From positions 372,001-436,000 of the forward strand of contig JADJAG010000005.1 in the NCBI GenBank assembly GCA_016704325.1: a DNA stretch of 64,000 bases, in the 5' to 3' direction. The notes beneath the pieces were generated by a model, which saw nothing but the letters and a program-made list of their open reading frames with translations, had not been told where the DNA came from and made no database searches. Position 1 is the first letter of the stretch; every line of letters begins with the position of its first letter. The position numbers and the translations under genes are program-made. Shown here one piece after another: positions 56,164-64,000 of this stretch. The stretch comes from Chitinophagaceae bacterium (GTDB lineage: Bacteria > Bacteroidota > Bacteroidia > Chitinophagales > UBA10324).

Positions 56164-57324
56164 TTATAATCCGGCAAACGCCCCCTCAATATCCCCCACC
56201 AAATAATCAACCCCCTCCAACCCAATATAAAACCTCACCATCCTGTGAGCAGCAATTTCCTGGTTAAAATCTTCCGGTTTAATTACTGCGCATGATGGAA
56301 AGATCAGCGACTCATGTCCGCCCCAGGAAACCGCCATCAGAAAATGTTTCAATGAGTTGCAGAATTTTTCAACTGCCTGAATAGAATTTACTTTTAGAAC
56401 CACGGTAAATAATCCCGGCGATTGCTTCATTTGTTTTTTCGCCAGTTCGTATTGCGGGAAGGAAGGTGAGAAGGGATAGTATATCTTTTCAACCATGGGA
56501 TGATTTTCCATGAATTGCGCAATGTGTTGTGTGCTTTGCGCAATTCGTTCAAGCCGGATTTCCAGTGTTCGGAGACTTCTAATAAGCAGCCATGCATTGA
56601 ATGGTGAAATGATGGAACCCACTGTAAGCAAATCAGACTTAAATATTTTTTCAATCATTTCTTTCTTGCCGGCAATCACGCCTGCAATCACATCACTGTG
56701 TCCGCCTAAATATTTAGTCGCTGTTTGTACAGAAATATCAATTCCGAAATCAAGTGGCCGCTGATACAATGGAGAACAATAACTATTGTCAATAATGGTG
56801 AGTAACCGTTTCGATTTTGCAAGCCGTGCCACTGCTTCAAGGTCCTGCAATTCGAATGTGAATGAATTGGGCGATTCGAGGAAAATGATTTTGGTATTTG
56901 GTTGAATGGCACGCTCAAAATTTTCGATGTTTGTTCCGTCAATCATGGTTGCCGTGACACCAAATCGTGGCAATAAAACATTGAACAACTTATCCGTCCA
57001 TGAGTAAGGTTTTGCTACGGAGACAATATGATCACCTTGCTTCACATTGGCAAATACAGCCAGAAAAACAGCTGCCACACCACTGGAAAGCACAAGTGCA
57101 TCTTCAGCATTATCCAATGCTGCAATTTTTTTACGAAGAATCGTAACCGTTGGATTATTGCCACGTGAATACAGATCCACTGCAAATTCATCCTGCATCG
57201 CTTCACGCAATTGTGCTACATTCTTAAATGCAAAATTGCTTGTTTGAATAATGGGAGGTGCTACAGCGCCAAAGTAAGACTCGCGATCTTCTCCTAACTC
57301 ATTGATGATTTGTGAGAGGTCCAT
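56164..57324 (-). CDS. Cys/Met metabolism PLP-dependent enzyme (cystathionine synthase/lyase family)
   Basis: A roughly 386-residue fold-type I PLP enzyme from the ATG at 57322-57324 (MDLSQIINELGEDRE); a start 15 bases upstream adds five residues and is less likely. The PLP lysine lies in QTATKYLGGHSDVIAG. Other features are RGNNPTVTILRKKIAALDNAEDALVLSSGVAAV, FLESPNSFTFELQDLEA and IDNSYCSPLYQRPL with the PLP-contacting Asp. The family includes cystathionine gamma-synthase, beta-lyase, gamma-lyase and homocysteine desulfhydrase, which cannot be separated by reading. It lies 25 bases after the stop of the amino-acid permease on the same strand, so the two may form an operon for amino-acid use. 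Confidence 0.85.
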   Translation of the reverse strand: MDLSQIINELGEDRESYFGAVAPPIIQTSNFAFKNVAQLREAMQDEFAVDLYSRGNNPTVTILRKKIAALDNAEDALVLSSGVAAVFLAVFANVKQGDHIVSVAKPYSWTDKLFNVLLPRFGVTATMIDGTNIENFERAIQPNTKIIFLESPNSFTFELQDLEAVARLAKSKRLLTIIDNSYCSPLYQRPLDFGIDISVQTATKYLGGHSDVIAGVIAGKKEMIEKIFKSDLLTVGSIISPFNAWLLIRSLRTLEIRLERIAQSTQHIAQFMENHPMVEKIYYPFSPSFPQYELAKKQMKQSPGLFTVVLKVNSIQAVEKFCNSLKHFLMAVSWGGHESLIFPSCAVIKPEDFNQEIAAHRMVRFYIGLEGVDYLVGDIEGAFAGL

Positions 57325-57349
57325 ATAGACAAATTTCAAATTTCAAACT

Positions 57350-58681
57350 TTAAACTATTTTCTTCAGCAATACATACAACGGAAAACCACACAACAACAC
57401 AACCAGGCCTATTAGTGAATTAATCGTATCGCTGTAAACAATATTTACAGTAACCGTCAATTGCATAAGGATGAAAATAGCAGGCAAAACCGGGAACCAC
57501 CTGATGCGGAAACCTTTTGATTCATCACCGGTTTTCCTCTTTCTCATAATAAAGATGCAAAACGCCGCACAAGCCAGTGAGATCGTATCATTAAACATCA
57601 CGTAGTTCAACAGGTTGCTGTAGTTCTGAAGCAATAGGAACATGACCACAACCAGTACTGTAATAAAAATAAGGGTGAATTCCTGCACCTGCTTTTCCGC
57701 ATGCACTTTCATAAATATGGCAGGAAGTATTTTTTCTTCTGCCATCGCATAAAGCACGCGCGGATTGTGCATCAGTTGTGAATTGATGAATCCAAGTACG
57801 GAAATGAATATCGCGACCGAGGCGAAGGCTGCACCCGTATTTCCAAATAATACCTTGCCCAGGTCAGCGGCAATCAATGGCGATTGTTGTACTTGTTCAA
57901 AGCCCAATACTTTTACATATGCAATATTGATGGAGAGGTAAAGCAGGAAAACAATGCCAATGGCAAAGAGTATCGCTTTCGGAATGGTATGCTGTGGTGA
58001 TTTTACATCACCGCCCAGGTTCACAATATTCTGATAGCCTCCATACGTAAAAAAGATGGCAATCAGGCTCATGCCAAGTGCGGTAATAAAAGTGGAAACG
58101 GGATGAGACCCGGAATCCACAGTATCAGGTAGTATGGAAATTTTGTTTTCAGATGGACTGATAAAGAAAAGTGCGGAGATGAAGATCAGCATGAGCACAA
58201 TCTTTACCATGCTCAACACATTTTGTGTGCGGGCTCCCATGCGGATGCCAAGAAAATTCAGGATGAAAAGCAAACCGATGATCAGGTAGAACATCAGCTT
58301 TTCACCACCGGCATTTTGTAAGGAAGCAGGCATAATGACCGGTGTAATGTATTGTGCACCAATAAATGCAACAGCGGCCGTGGATCCTGCATTGAGGAGA
58401 ATGTATGTCCAGATCAGCATAAAAGCAAGGGCAGGATGGTAACACAATGAAAACAATTTGTAATAACCACCGGCCACCGGATACCTCGATCCAATTTCTG
58501 CGAAAGTGAGTGCACCACAGATGCTTACTACCGCACCCAGTACCCATGCCAGGAAAAAAATGGTTTCATTTCCTGCATGCTGCGCAATTATTGAAGGATT
58601 GCGAAAAATGCCAATGCCGATCACCATCGAAACGATGATCATCGTAAGATCAAAAAAGCCGAGTTTGGGTTTTATGGACAA
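57350..58681 (-). CDS. APC-family amino-acid permease
   Basis: A 443-residue polytopic transporter with about 12 membrane helices. The N-terminal helix 1 has the G-x-G-I-F unwound motif (SMVIGIGIFRNPSII), and TFAEIGSRYPVAGGYYKLF is the typical helix 2-3 signature. It belongs to the APC superfamily and, by length and sequence, to the LAT/serotype-like amino-acid permeases. The substrate cannot be named; a sulphur amino acid is suggested weakly by the PLP enzyme 25 bases downstream. The start ATG at 58679-58681 leads directly into the first helix. Confidence 0.85.
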   Translation of the reverse strand: MSIKPKLGFFDLTMIIVSMVIGIGIFRNPSIIAQHAGNETIFFLAWVLGAVVSICGALTFAEIGSRYPVAGGYYKLFSLCYHPALAFMLIWTYILLNAGSTAAVAFIGAQYITPVIMPASLQNAGGEKLMFYLIIGLLFILNFLGIRMGARTQNVLSMVKIVLMLIFISALFFISPSENKISILPDTVDSGSHPVSTFITALGMSLIAIFFTYGGYQNIVNLGGDVKSPQHTIPKAILFAIGIVFLLYLSINIAYVKVLGFEQVQQSPLIAADLGKVLFGNTGAAFASVAIFISVLGFINSQLMHNPRVLYAMAEEKILPAIFMKVHAEKQVQEFTLIFITVLVVVMFLLLQNYSNLLNYVMFNDTISLACAAFCIFIMRKRKTGDESKGFRIRWFPVLPAIFILMQLTVTVNIVYSDTINSLIGLVVLLCGFPLYVLLKKIV

Positions 58682-58804
58682 GGTGATGTGCTTTCTTTCG
58701 AAAGATACAAGAGTTTATAGAATGGAATTAACTGTTGTGATTTATTCCATGTTAAATTGTCCAACTGTTAAATTGCTATTTTGCCATGCTAACTTCAAAC
58801 GTCT

Positions 58805-60706
58805 ATGTTTAAGGACGAGAATAAAATTGCTTACCTCTTGTTGTCGGTGTATTATGTTGCCATGCTTGCAATGGCTTTTCTTGCCGGTGGAACGGGTGAT
58901 GACGGCGATAGCATAGCCCATTACCTCTTTTCAAGGTATGCCTTTGTACATCCTGAAAACTTTATTGAACATTGGGCCAAACCGGTTTTTGTACTCCTTT
59001 CCGCACCTTTTGCGCAGTTCGGTTTTATTGGCATAAAAATTTTCAACGTCACGGTTACCACCCTGGCTATATTATTCACCTACCGGATTGCGCGACAGCT
59101 AAAAATCAGGAACAGTTGGTTTGTGATTGTAGCACTTTGTTTTGCACCCATGTATTTGCGGCTCACGCTTTCGGGTCTTACAGAACCATTATTCGCGCTG
59201 GCAATCACCGTAGCAATTTTTTTGGCACTTCGAAAGCATTTCCTCGCTTCGGTTTTAATTGTTTCCTTTCTTCCCTTTATTCGTTCTGAAGGTTTAATAA
59301 TTATTGGTGTATTTGCTTTCTACTTAATAATCACCCGCCGGTATAAACTGATGCCCATACTTGCATCCGGTCACATAGTGTATAGTATACTCGGTTGGTT
59401 TTATTACACTGATTTTCTCTGGGTTTTCAATAGGATGACGTATGCCGTGTGGAACAGTTCTTACGGACAAGGTTCGCCGCTTACTTTTTTATGGGGCATG
59501 TTTGATTTTATCGGGTTGCCGCTTACATTTTTATTTATTGCCGGCACGATATCCTTAATCAGTAATGAAAGGGCTGTCTTTAGAATTAGGAGGCTAAAAG
59601 TATTTTCTACGGAAGAAGTATTGCTTGTATATGCAAGTTTCTTTGCTATTTGGTTGAGTCATACGATATTTTGGACATTCGGTTTGTTTAACTCGCTTGG
59701 ATTGGTGAGGGTATTGATAGCAGTTGCACCTTGTGCGGCAATTATTTGCCTGCGTGGTTTTAATTTGATATTAAATGTGAATTTTATTGCTTCAACACCA
59801 ACTATGCGCATTTTGGCCGGTTTGTTTTTGTCATTAGCCGTTATTATAACTCCATTTATTCAATTGGATTATAAGTGTTCATTTAAGTTGAATGGAAATC
59901 AACAAAGCCTTCAGGATGCCGGAAAAAAATACGGTAAACAACTGGAAGAACATACCATCTTTGCTTCATCGCCCTATTCATTAATCCCATTTAACTGCGA
60001 TCCTTTTGATACCACACGAAGCAAGCGGCTTAGGGAAATCCATTCGGAGAAGCAATTTCCAGAGAAGAGCGCAATCGTATGGGACGGCTTTTATGCACCG
60101 AATGAAGACAAGGTCGCATTGGCTAACTTAATGGAGGATGAGCGTTTTGAACTGCTGGATATTTTTGAGGCGCAAGATTGCAAGAGCAATACAAGCAAAT
60201 CAGCCGTGTTTCTGATTAAGACTGGTGCAGAAACAAAATGGATGGTAAAGGATACCATTTATAGTATTGATTTTGAATCAGAACCGGTCAACGAAAAAAT
60301 CACGACACCTGCTTTCTCCGGTAAATATTCCTGCAGGATCGATCAAGACTATCCGTTTAGTCCAGGACTGCAAACAAAAGTTATCGATCTCGGTATTGAG
60401 TTGCCTGCAACCTTACGGGTTAATGCTATGATTTATGCTGAGAGCATCCCTTTTTTTCATGACAAGCATGCGTTATTGGTAGTCTCCTTGGAACACAATG
60501 GCAGCGTTTATTTCTGGAAGGGACTGGATATTCACAATGAATTAAGTGCTGTTAAATCGTGGGAAGAGGTTGTGTTTCAGATCGGCCTGCCTGCCGCAAC
60601 TGATGTTAATGATGTGCTGAAGATATATGCCTGGAATCCCCATGAAGGCGCAGTGAACCTGGATGAGTTTATGATCAGTCATGTGGTGAATGATATAGTT
60701 AAATAA
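58805..60706 (+). CDS. GT-C-type membrane glycosyltransferase-like protein
   Basis: A 633-residue protein. Residues 1-360 contain about ten membrane helices in the pattern of GT-C glycosyltransferases (ArnT/PMT-like), with the first extracytoplasmic loop carrying the acidic motif GGTGDDGDSIAHY, which fits the catalytic Asp region, and LTLSGLTEPLFALAIT as the next conserved segment. The C-terminal 230 residues are soluble and probably periplasmic, with beta-rich segments (LRVNAMIYAESIPFF, YFWKGLDIHNEL). It uses a lipid-linked sugar donor if the family assignment is right. It stands alone; no polysaccharide genes are adjacent. The ATG at 58805 is the start. Confidence 0.7.
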   Translation: MFKDENKIAYLLLSVYYVAMLAMAFLAGGTGDDGDSIAHYLFSRYAFVHPENFIEHWAKPVFVLLSAPFAQFGFIGIKIFNVTVTTLAILFTYRIARQLKIRNSWFVIVALCFAPMYLRLTLSGLTEPLFALAITVAIFLALRKHFLASVLIVSFLPFIRSEGLIIIGVFAFYLIITRRYKLMPILASGHIVYSILGWFYYTDFLWVFNRMTYAVWNSSYGQGSPLTFLWGMFDFIGLPLTFLFIAGTISLISNERAVFRIRRLKVFSTEEVLLVYASFFAIWLSHTIFWTFGLFNSLGLVRVLIAVAPCAAIICLRGFNLILNVNFIASTPTMRILAGLFLSLAVIITPFIQLDYKCSFKLNGNQQSLQDAGKKYGKQLEEHTIFASSPYSLIPFNCDPFDTTRSKRLREIHSEKQFPEKSAIVWDGFYAPNEDKVALANLMEDERFELLDIFEAQDCKSNTSKSAVFLIKTGAETKWMVKDTIYSIDFESEPVNEKITTPAFSGKYSCRIDQDYPFSPGLQTKVIDLGIELPATLRVNAMIYAESIPFFHDKHALLVVSLEHNGSVYFWKGLDIHNELSAVKSWEEVVFQIGLPAATDVNDVLKIYAWNPHEGAVNLDEFMISHVVNDIVK

Positions 60707-61031
60707 GTGTAAAAAAGTGAATTTCATTAACTAATAGGGCAGCTTGAAAATTTGGATTTATTTCATTTCCGCATATCTTGATATATGTGATTTTAGAGAA
60801 AAAGGAAATGGGTGTACGGCAAATTGGAAATAGATTATTGGGTGTTGAAATTGAGTATTGAGTATTAAGTATTGAGTATTGAGTATTGAGTAAGTTGAGT
60901 AAGTGAGTAGAGTAGGGATTGCAGAATAGCAAGTGATCGGCTTCGCCGCAGCAATTTAACCATTTAGCAATTTAACCACTCAACCATTCACCCCCCCCAA
61001 CCATTGCTTGATAAGATGATCCTCACACAAA
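60707..61031. repeat. Intergenic TTGAGTA and CAATTTAA-type repeat arrays (325-bp gap)
   Basis: At 60850-60895 there are about six 7-bp units of TTGAGTA with one TTAAGTA. At 60952-60992 8-bp units CAATTTAA, CCATTTAG, CAATTTAA, CCACTCAA and CCATTCAC follow. Between them, at 60938-60948, is CGGCTTCGCCG, the same hairpin that precedes the ATTCAACC array at 56.07 kb. No gene is supportable. Confidence 0.7.
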
Positions 61032-62192
61032 TCAAATTTCAAGCTCGGCTATTTCCCGCCAATTTGTAATCAACGTACCATCACTTCGCTGTTGTTGTTG
61101 CTCACCGCCATAAAGCAGAAAGGATGATTTTACATGACTTAATTTTTTCCAGTAATTGATGTTTTTCAGGAAATCAGGCTGGAATGTTTTACCTGATTTT
61201 ATTTCAATAGGCATTAACTTTCCTGCGTTATCAGTAATTATATCTATTTCATGACCGGTTTTATCTCTCCAGTAAAACAGGTTAACCGGCATTCCGCTAT
61301 TGGTTCTTTTTTTTAATAGTTCAGCTACCACCATTGTTTCGAACAAAGCTCCTTTCAGCGGATAGTTTTGAATCTGCTCCCAATGGTTGATTCCTAACAA
61401 TGAACAAACTAAGCCAGTGTCATAGAAATATAGTTTGGGGCGCTTAACAATCGTTTTATTGAAATTTTTGTGATGAGGTTTCAAAAGAAAAATAATAAAA
61501 CTGCTTTCCAGGATTCCAATCCACGACTGAACTGTTTTACCATCGGCACCCGCCTCATTCGCAAGCGCACTCAGGTTTAATTCCTGACCAGTTCGACCTG
61601 CAAGCAGCCGGATAAATCTTTCAAAAATAATCAGATCACTCACATTTTTTATTTGACGCACATCCCTTTCAATGTATGTTCTGATGTAATCAGGCAGCCA
61701 AGCCGTTGGTGCTATTTCTTGATCATAAATAGGAGGGTAAAAACCTTTGAATAGTAGCTCCTCATCGGTTGACGGAACAAGTTTTGCTTTTTTGAGCTCA
61801 TTTATTGAAAAAGGTAATAGTTGAATGTATCCAATCCTGCCGGCCAGTGTTTGGGAAATGGTTTGCTGAAGTAAGAAATTGTTGGAACCGGTGAGCACAA
61901 AAAGACCTTTTTCTTTACTTCCATCTAAAATTTCCTGCAGGTAAGAGAAGAGTTCAGGTGTTCGCTGCACTTCATCCAAGATTGCTCCATAAGGCATACT
62001 TTTTAAAAATCCCCGTGGATCCTCTATTGCAAAGTTCCTGGTATCCGGATTCTCTAATGAGTAATAGCTTTTATCGGGAAAAGTCTTTTTTACAAGCGTC
62101 GTTTTGCCCGATTGCCTCGGCCCGATAATCGCAATTGCTTTAAAAGTCTTCGCAAGATGTTCCAGCCTTTTTTGTGCATCTCTTTTAAGCAT
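61032..62192 (-). CDS. AAA-type ATPase with DUF4143 nuclease-like domain
   Basis: A 386-residue protein of the common prokaryotic AAA_14/DUF4143 family. Walker A is GPRQSGKTT (residues about 24-32), followed by the Walker B-like ILDEVQRTPEL and LTGSNNFLLQ. The C-terminal DUF4143 part has the PD-(D/E)XK-like signature FYWRDKTGHEIDIIT with PIEIKSGKT. The family is frequent in Bacteroidota and Archaea, often in mobile or variable gene blocks; its role is unknown. It lies between a repeat array and rpoC and is transcribed away from rpoC. The ATG at 62190-62192 begins MLKRDAQKRLEHL, the normal start. Confidence 0.85.
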   Translation of the reverse strand: MLKRDAQKRLEHLAKTFKAIAIIGPRQSGKTTLVKKTFPDKSYYSLENPDTRNFAIEDPRGFLKSMPYGAILDEVQRTPELFSYLQEILDGSKEKGLFVLTGSNNFLLQQTISQTLAGRIGYIQLLPFSINELKKAKLVPSTDEELLFKGFYPPIYDQEIAPTAWLPDYIRTYIERDVRQIKNVSDLIIFERFIRLLAGRTGQELNLSALANEAGADGKTVQSWIGILESSFIIFLLKPHHKNFNKTIVKRPKLYFYDTGLVCSLLGINHWEQIQNYPLKGALFETMVVAELLKKRTNSGMPVNLFYWRDKTGHEIDIITDNAGKLMPIEIKSGKTFQPDFLKNINYWKKLSHVKSSFLLYGGEQQQQRSDGTLITNWREIAELEI

Positions 62193-62590
62193 GTTACAAA
62201 AATATGGAATAATTCGGAATCAAATTCCGTATTTATCCAGTTTGCCATAAATTCAAACTGGAAAAATCTCAAAGGAGGATGCTTCGGGCATATTTTTTAT
62301 GTTCGGCAGATTACTTACTTATTCTTTAATTTTGCAAACACTTTCAAAACCTGCATCAAATCCTTCATTTTTCTTCAAAATCATTGCATTTTCCCCAAAA
62401 AGAATCTTATCTTTGCCGTTCTTTAAAAATGGAGGCGTTTACCATTGGTTATCAATCACTTCCCTCTTCACCATTGTTTATCATTGCCATTCAATTATTT
62501 ACGCCTGCTTATTTAAGGTGTAAGAAGCAATTTGCTTCGTCTCCTTGGATCGAATACCAGTAACTGCTAACGAACAACATAAATTAACAT
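62193..62590. other. 398-bp leader region of rpoC, no gene
   Basis: The region between the DUF4143 ATPase and rpoC has no supportable reading frame. It contains one promoter of Bacteroidota type (62383-62415), listed separately, and an untranslated leader of about 170 bases. No rpoB remnant was seen in any frame. Confidence 0.55.
62383..62415 (+). promoter_or_regulatory. Bacteroidota-type promoter upstream of rpoC
   Basis: ATTG at 62383-62386 (one base from TTTG) is followed after 21 bases by TATCTTTG at 62408-62415, an exact TAnnTTTG. It predicts a start near 62422 and an untranslated leader of about 170 bases before the rpoC ATG at 62591. Confidence 0.6.
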
Positions 62591-64000
62591 ATGCCTTTCA
62601 AGAAAGACCTCAAGATTAAGCCCAACTTTACCAGAATCACCCTCTCGCTGGCATCTCCGGATTCCATCCTGGAGCGGTCATACGGTGAGGTGCTGAAACC
62701 GGAAACAATCAACTACAGGACCTACAAGCCTGAGCGTGATGGATTGTTTTGCGAGCGTATTTTTGGCCCGGTTAAAGATTATGAATGTTATTGCGGAAAA
62801 TACAAACGTATTCGATACAAAGGTATCGTCTGCGACCGTTGTGGTGTGGAAGTTACCGAGAAGAAAGTACGCCGCGAACGCATGGGCCACATCAAACTGG
62901 TGGTGCCTGTGGTGCATATCTGGTATTTTAAATCGCTTCCGAATAAGATCGGCTACCTGCTCGGTTTGTCTTCCAAAAAGCTGGAGACCATCGTCTATTA
63001 CGAACGTTATGTAGTCATTCAACCCGGTATCCGTGAGGATAAACAATATCTTGATCTGCTTACTGAAGAAGAATACCTGGAAATACTGGAGCAGCTTCCG
63101 AAAGACAATCAGCATTTGGATGACATGGATCCTAAAAAATTCGTGGCCAAAATGGGTGCTGAAGCTTGTCGTGATTTACTTGCACGCATTAACCTCAACG
63201 ACCTTTCTTATCAATTACGCCATCAGGCTGCCAACGAAACATCGCAACAACGCAAAGCTGAAGCTTTGAAAAGGTTGAGTGTGGTGGAAGCCTTCCGTGA
63301 AGCAAATGAAAGAACTACGAATCGTCCGGAATGGATGATCGTACAATACCTTCCTGTGGTACCTCCTGAATTGCGCCCCTTGGTGCCTTTAGATGGTGGC
63401 CGTTTTGCCTCTTCAGACTTGAATGATCTATATCGTCGCGTTATTATCCGCAACAACCGTTTAAAACGCCTTATTGAGATTAAAGCGCCCGACGTAATCC
63501 TCAGAAATGAGAAACGTATGTTGCAGGAAGCAGTTGACTCGCTCTTCGATAACTCCCGTAAATCAAATGCGGTAAAAGCGGAAGGCGGACGTGCTTTGAA
63601 ATCTCTCAGCGATGTGTTGAAAGGTAAGCAAGGCCGTTTCCGTCAGAACCTGCTCGGTAAAAGGGTTGATTATTCAGGCCGTTCTGTAATTGTGGTTGGA
63701 CCAGATCTGAAATTGCATGAATGCGGTATTCCAAAAGATATGGCTGCTGAGTTGTTCAAGCCATTCATCATCCGCAAACTCATTGAAAGAGGAATTGTTA
63801 AAACGGTAAAATCTGCCAAGAAACTGGTGGACCGCAAAGAACCCGTTATCTGGGATATCCTCGAAAACATTCTCAAAGGCCATCCTGTAATGCTAAACCG
63901 TGCTCCTACACTACACCGTTTGTCCATTCAGGCTTTCCAGCCTAAACTGATTGAAGGCAAGGCCATTCACCTGCATCCTTTGGTGTGCGGCGCTTTCAAC
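62591..64000 (+). CDS. rpoC: DNA-directed RNA polymerase subunit beta' (5' part, runs off window)
   Basis: The first 470 codons of rpoC. Features: the N-terminal clamp segment SYGEVLKPETINYRTYKPERDGLFCERIFGP, the zinc site CYCGKYKR with CDRCGVEV, the lid/rudder region, and LLGKRVDYSGRSVIVVGP followed by GHPVMLNRAPTLHRL. The window stops at HPLVCGAFN, directly before the catalytic NADFDGD loop. The ATG at 62591 is the family start. In nearly all bacteria rpoB lies directly before rpoC; here the preceding gene is a DUF4143 ATPase on the other strand and rpoB is absent from the window. Confidence 0.97.
   Translation, partial: MPFKKDLKIKPNFTRITLSLASPDSILERSYGEVLKPETINYRTYKPERDGLFCERIFGPVKDYECYCGKYKRIRYKGIVCDRCGVEVTEKKVRRERMGHIKLVVPVVHIWYFKSLPNKIGYLLGLSSKKLETIVYYERYVVIQPGIREDKQYLDLLTEEEYLEILEQLPKDNQHLDDMDPKKFVAKMGAEACRDLLARINLNDLSYQLRHQAANETSQQRKAEALKRLSVVEAFREANERTTNRPEWMIVQYLPVVPPELRPLVPLDGGRFASSDLNDLYRRVIIRNNRLKRLIEIKAPDVILRNEKRMLQEAVDSLFDNSRKSNAVKAEGGRALKSLSDVLKGKQGRFRQNLLGKRVDYSGRSVIVVGPDLKLHECGIPKDMAAELFKPFIIRKLIERGIVKTVKSAKKLVDRKEPVIWDILENILKGHPVMLNRAPTLHRLSIQAFQPKLIEGKAIHLHPLVCGAFN

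Overview
The window is about 64 kb of a moderately AT-rich chromosome from a member of the phylum Bacteroidota, most likely of the Chitinophagales/Sphingobacteriales type. Four large secreted proteins end in C-terminal sorting domains of the type IX secretion system (T9SS). There is a Bacteroidota-type long NusB, a PUR-family (DUF3276) protein, a SusC-era style Reg_prop/Y_Y_Y sensor kinase, and promoters matching the Bacteroidota pattern TTTG-N19-21-TAnnTTTG. The assignment below phylum level is inference. No tRNA, rRNA, CRISPR array or complete insertion sequence was seen.

Layout. 1-4.7 kb: partial nusB, leucine dehydrogenase, an ABC exporter and a PUR-family nucleic-acid-binding protein. 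4.9-11.5 kb: a divergent hydrogenase locus. On the minus strand lie a very small HupE-like protein, hypA and hypB; on the plus strand lie hoxF, a fused hoxU-hoxY, hoxH and the maturation protease hoxW. Together they encode a cytoplasmic group 3d NAD-reducing [NiFe] hydrogenase. This is the most interesting part of the window: HoxU and HoxY are one polypeptide, the HoxH processing site has Gln where the family has His, and the HoxF FMN loop has lost glycines. 11.6-26 kb: a block of secreted and surface proteins (arylsulfotransferase-like, SBBP propeller, LamG, BNR propeller), with a DEAD-box helicase and a propeller-containing histidine kinase between them. 26.7-38.2 kb: ribH, an MBL hydrolase, a membrane Fe-S protein/flavoprotein operon, a DUF6600-like protein, an ABC-F ATPase, an ALDH7-type dehydrogenase and a HicBA-like toxin-antitoxin pair. 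38.3-49 kb: M1 peptidase, TPR protein, phosphosulfolactate synthase homologue, aroE, rmuC, DUF1761 protein and proline dehydrogenase. 49-60.7 kb: thyA-folA, a LolA-like protein, a large propeller protein, a glycosylasparaginase, a Cys/Met-metabolism PLP enzyme, an amino-acid permease and a GT-C-like membrane protein. 61-64 kb: a DUF4143 ATPase and the 5' part of rpoC, which has its own promoter and no rpoB beside it.

Intergenic DNA is unusual. It holds several short-unit repeat arrays: 8-bp units of the ATTCAACC type at four loci, CATCGGCACATCAGC-type arrays at two, and others with 7-bp units or longer mixed units. There is also a palindromic CTTCGACTCCGCTCAG array that encloses a homopolymer G/C tract likely to be an assembly or sequencing artefact, and a 173-bp MITE-like element with 19-bp terminal inverted repeats and an 8-bp target duplication. 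Stem-loop terminators mark several gene ends.

All calls come from reading the sequence and recalled family knowledge; no database search was run.
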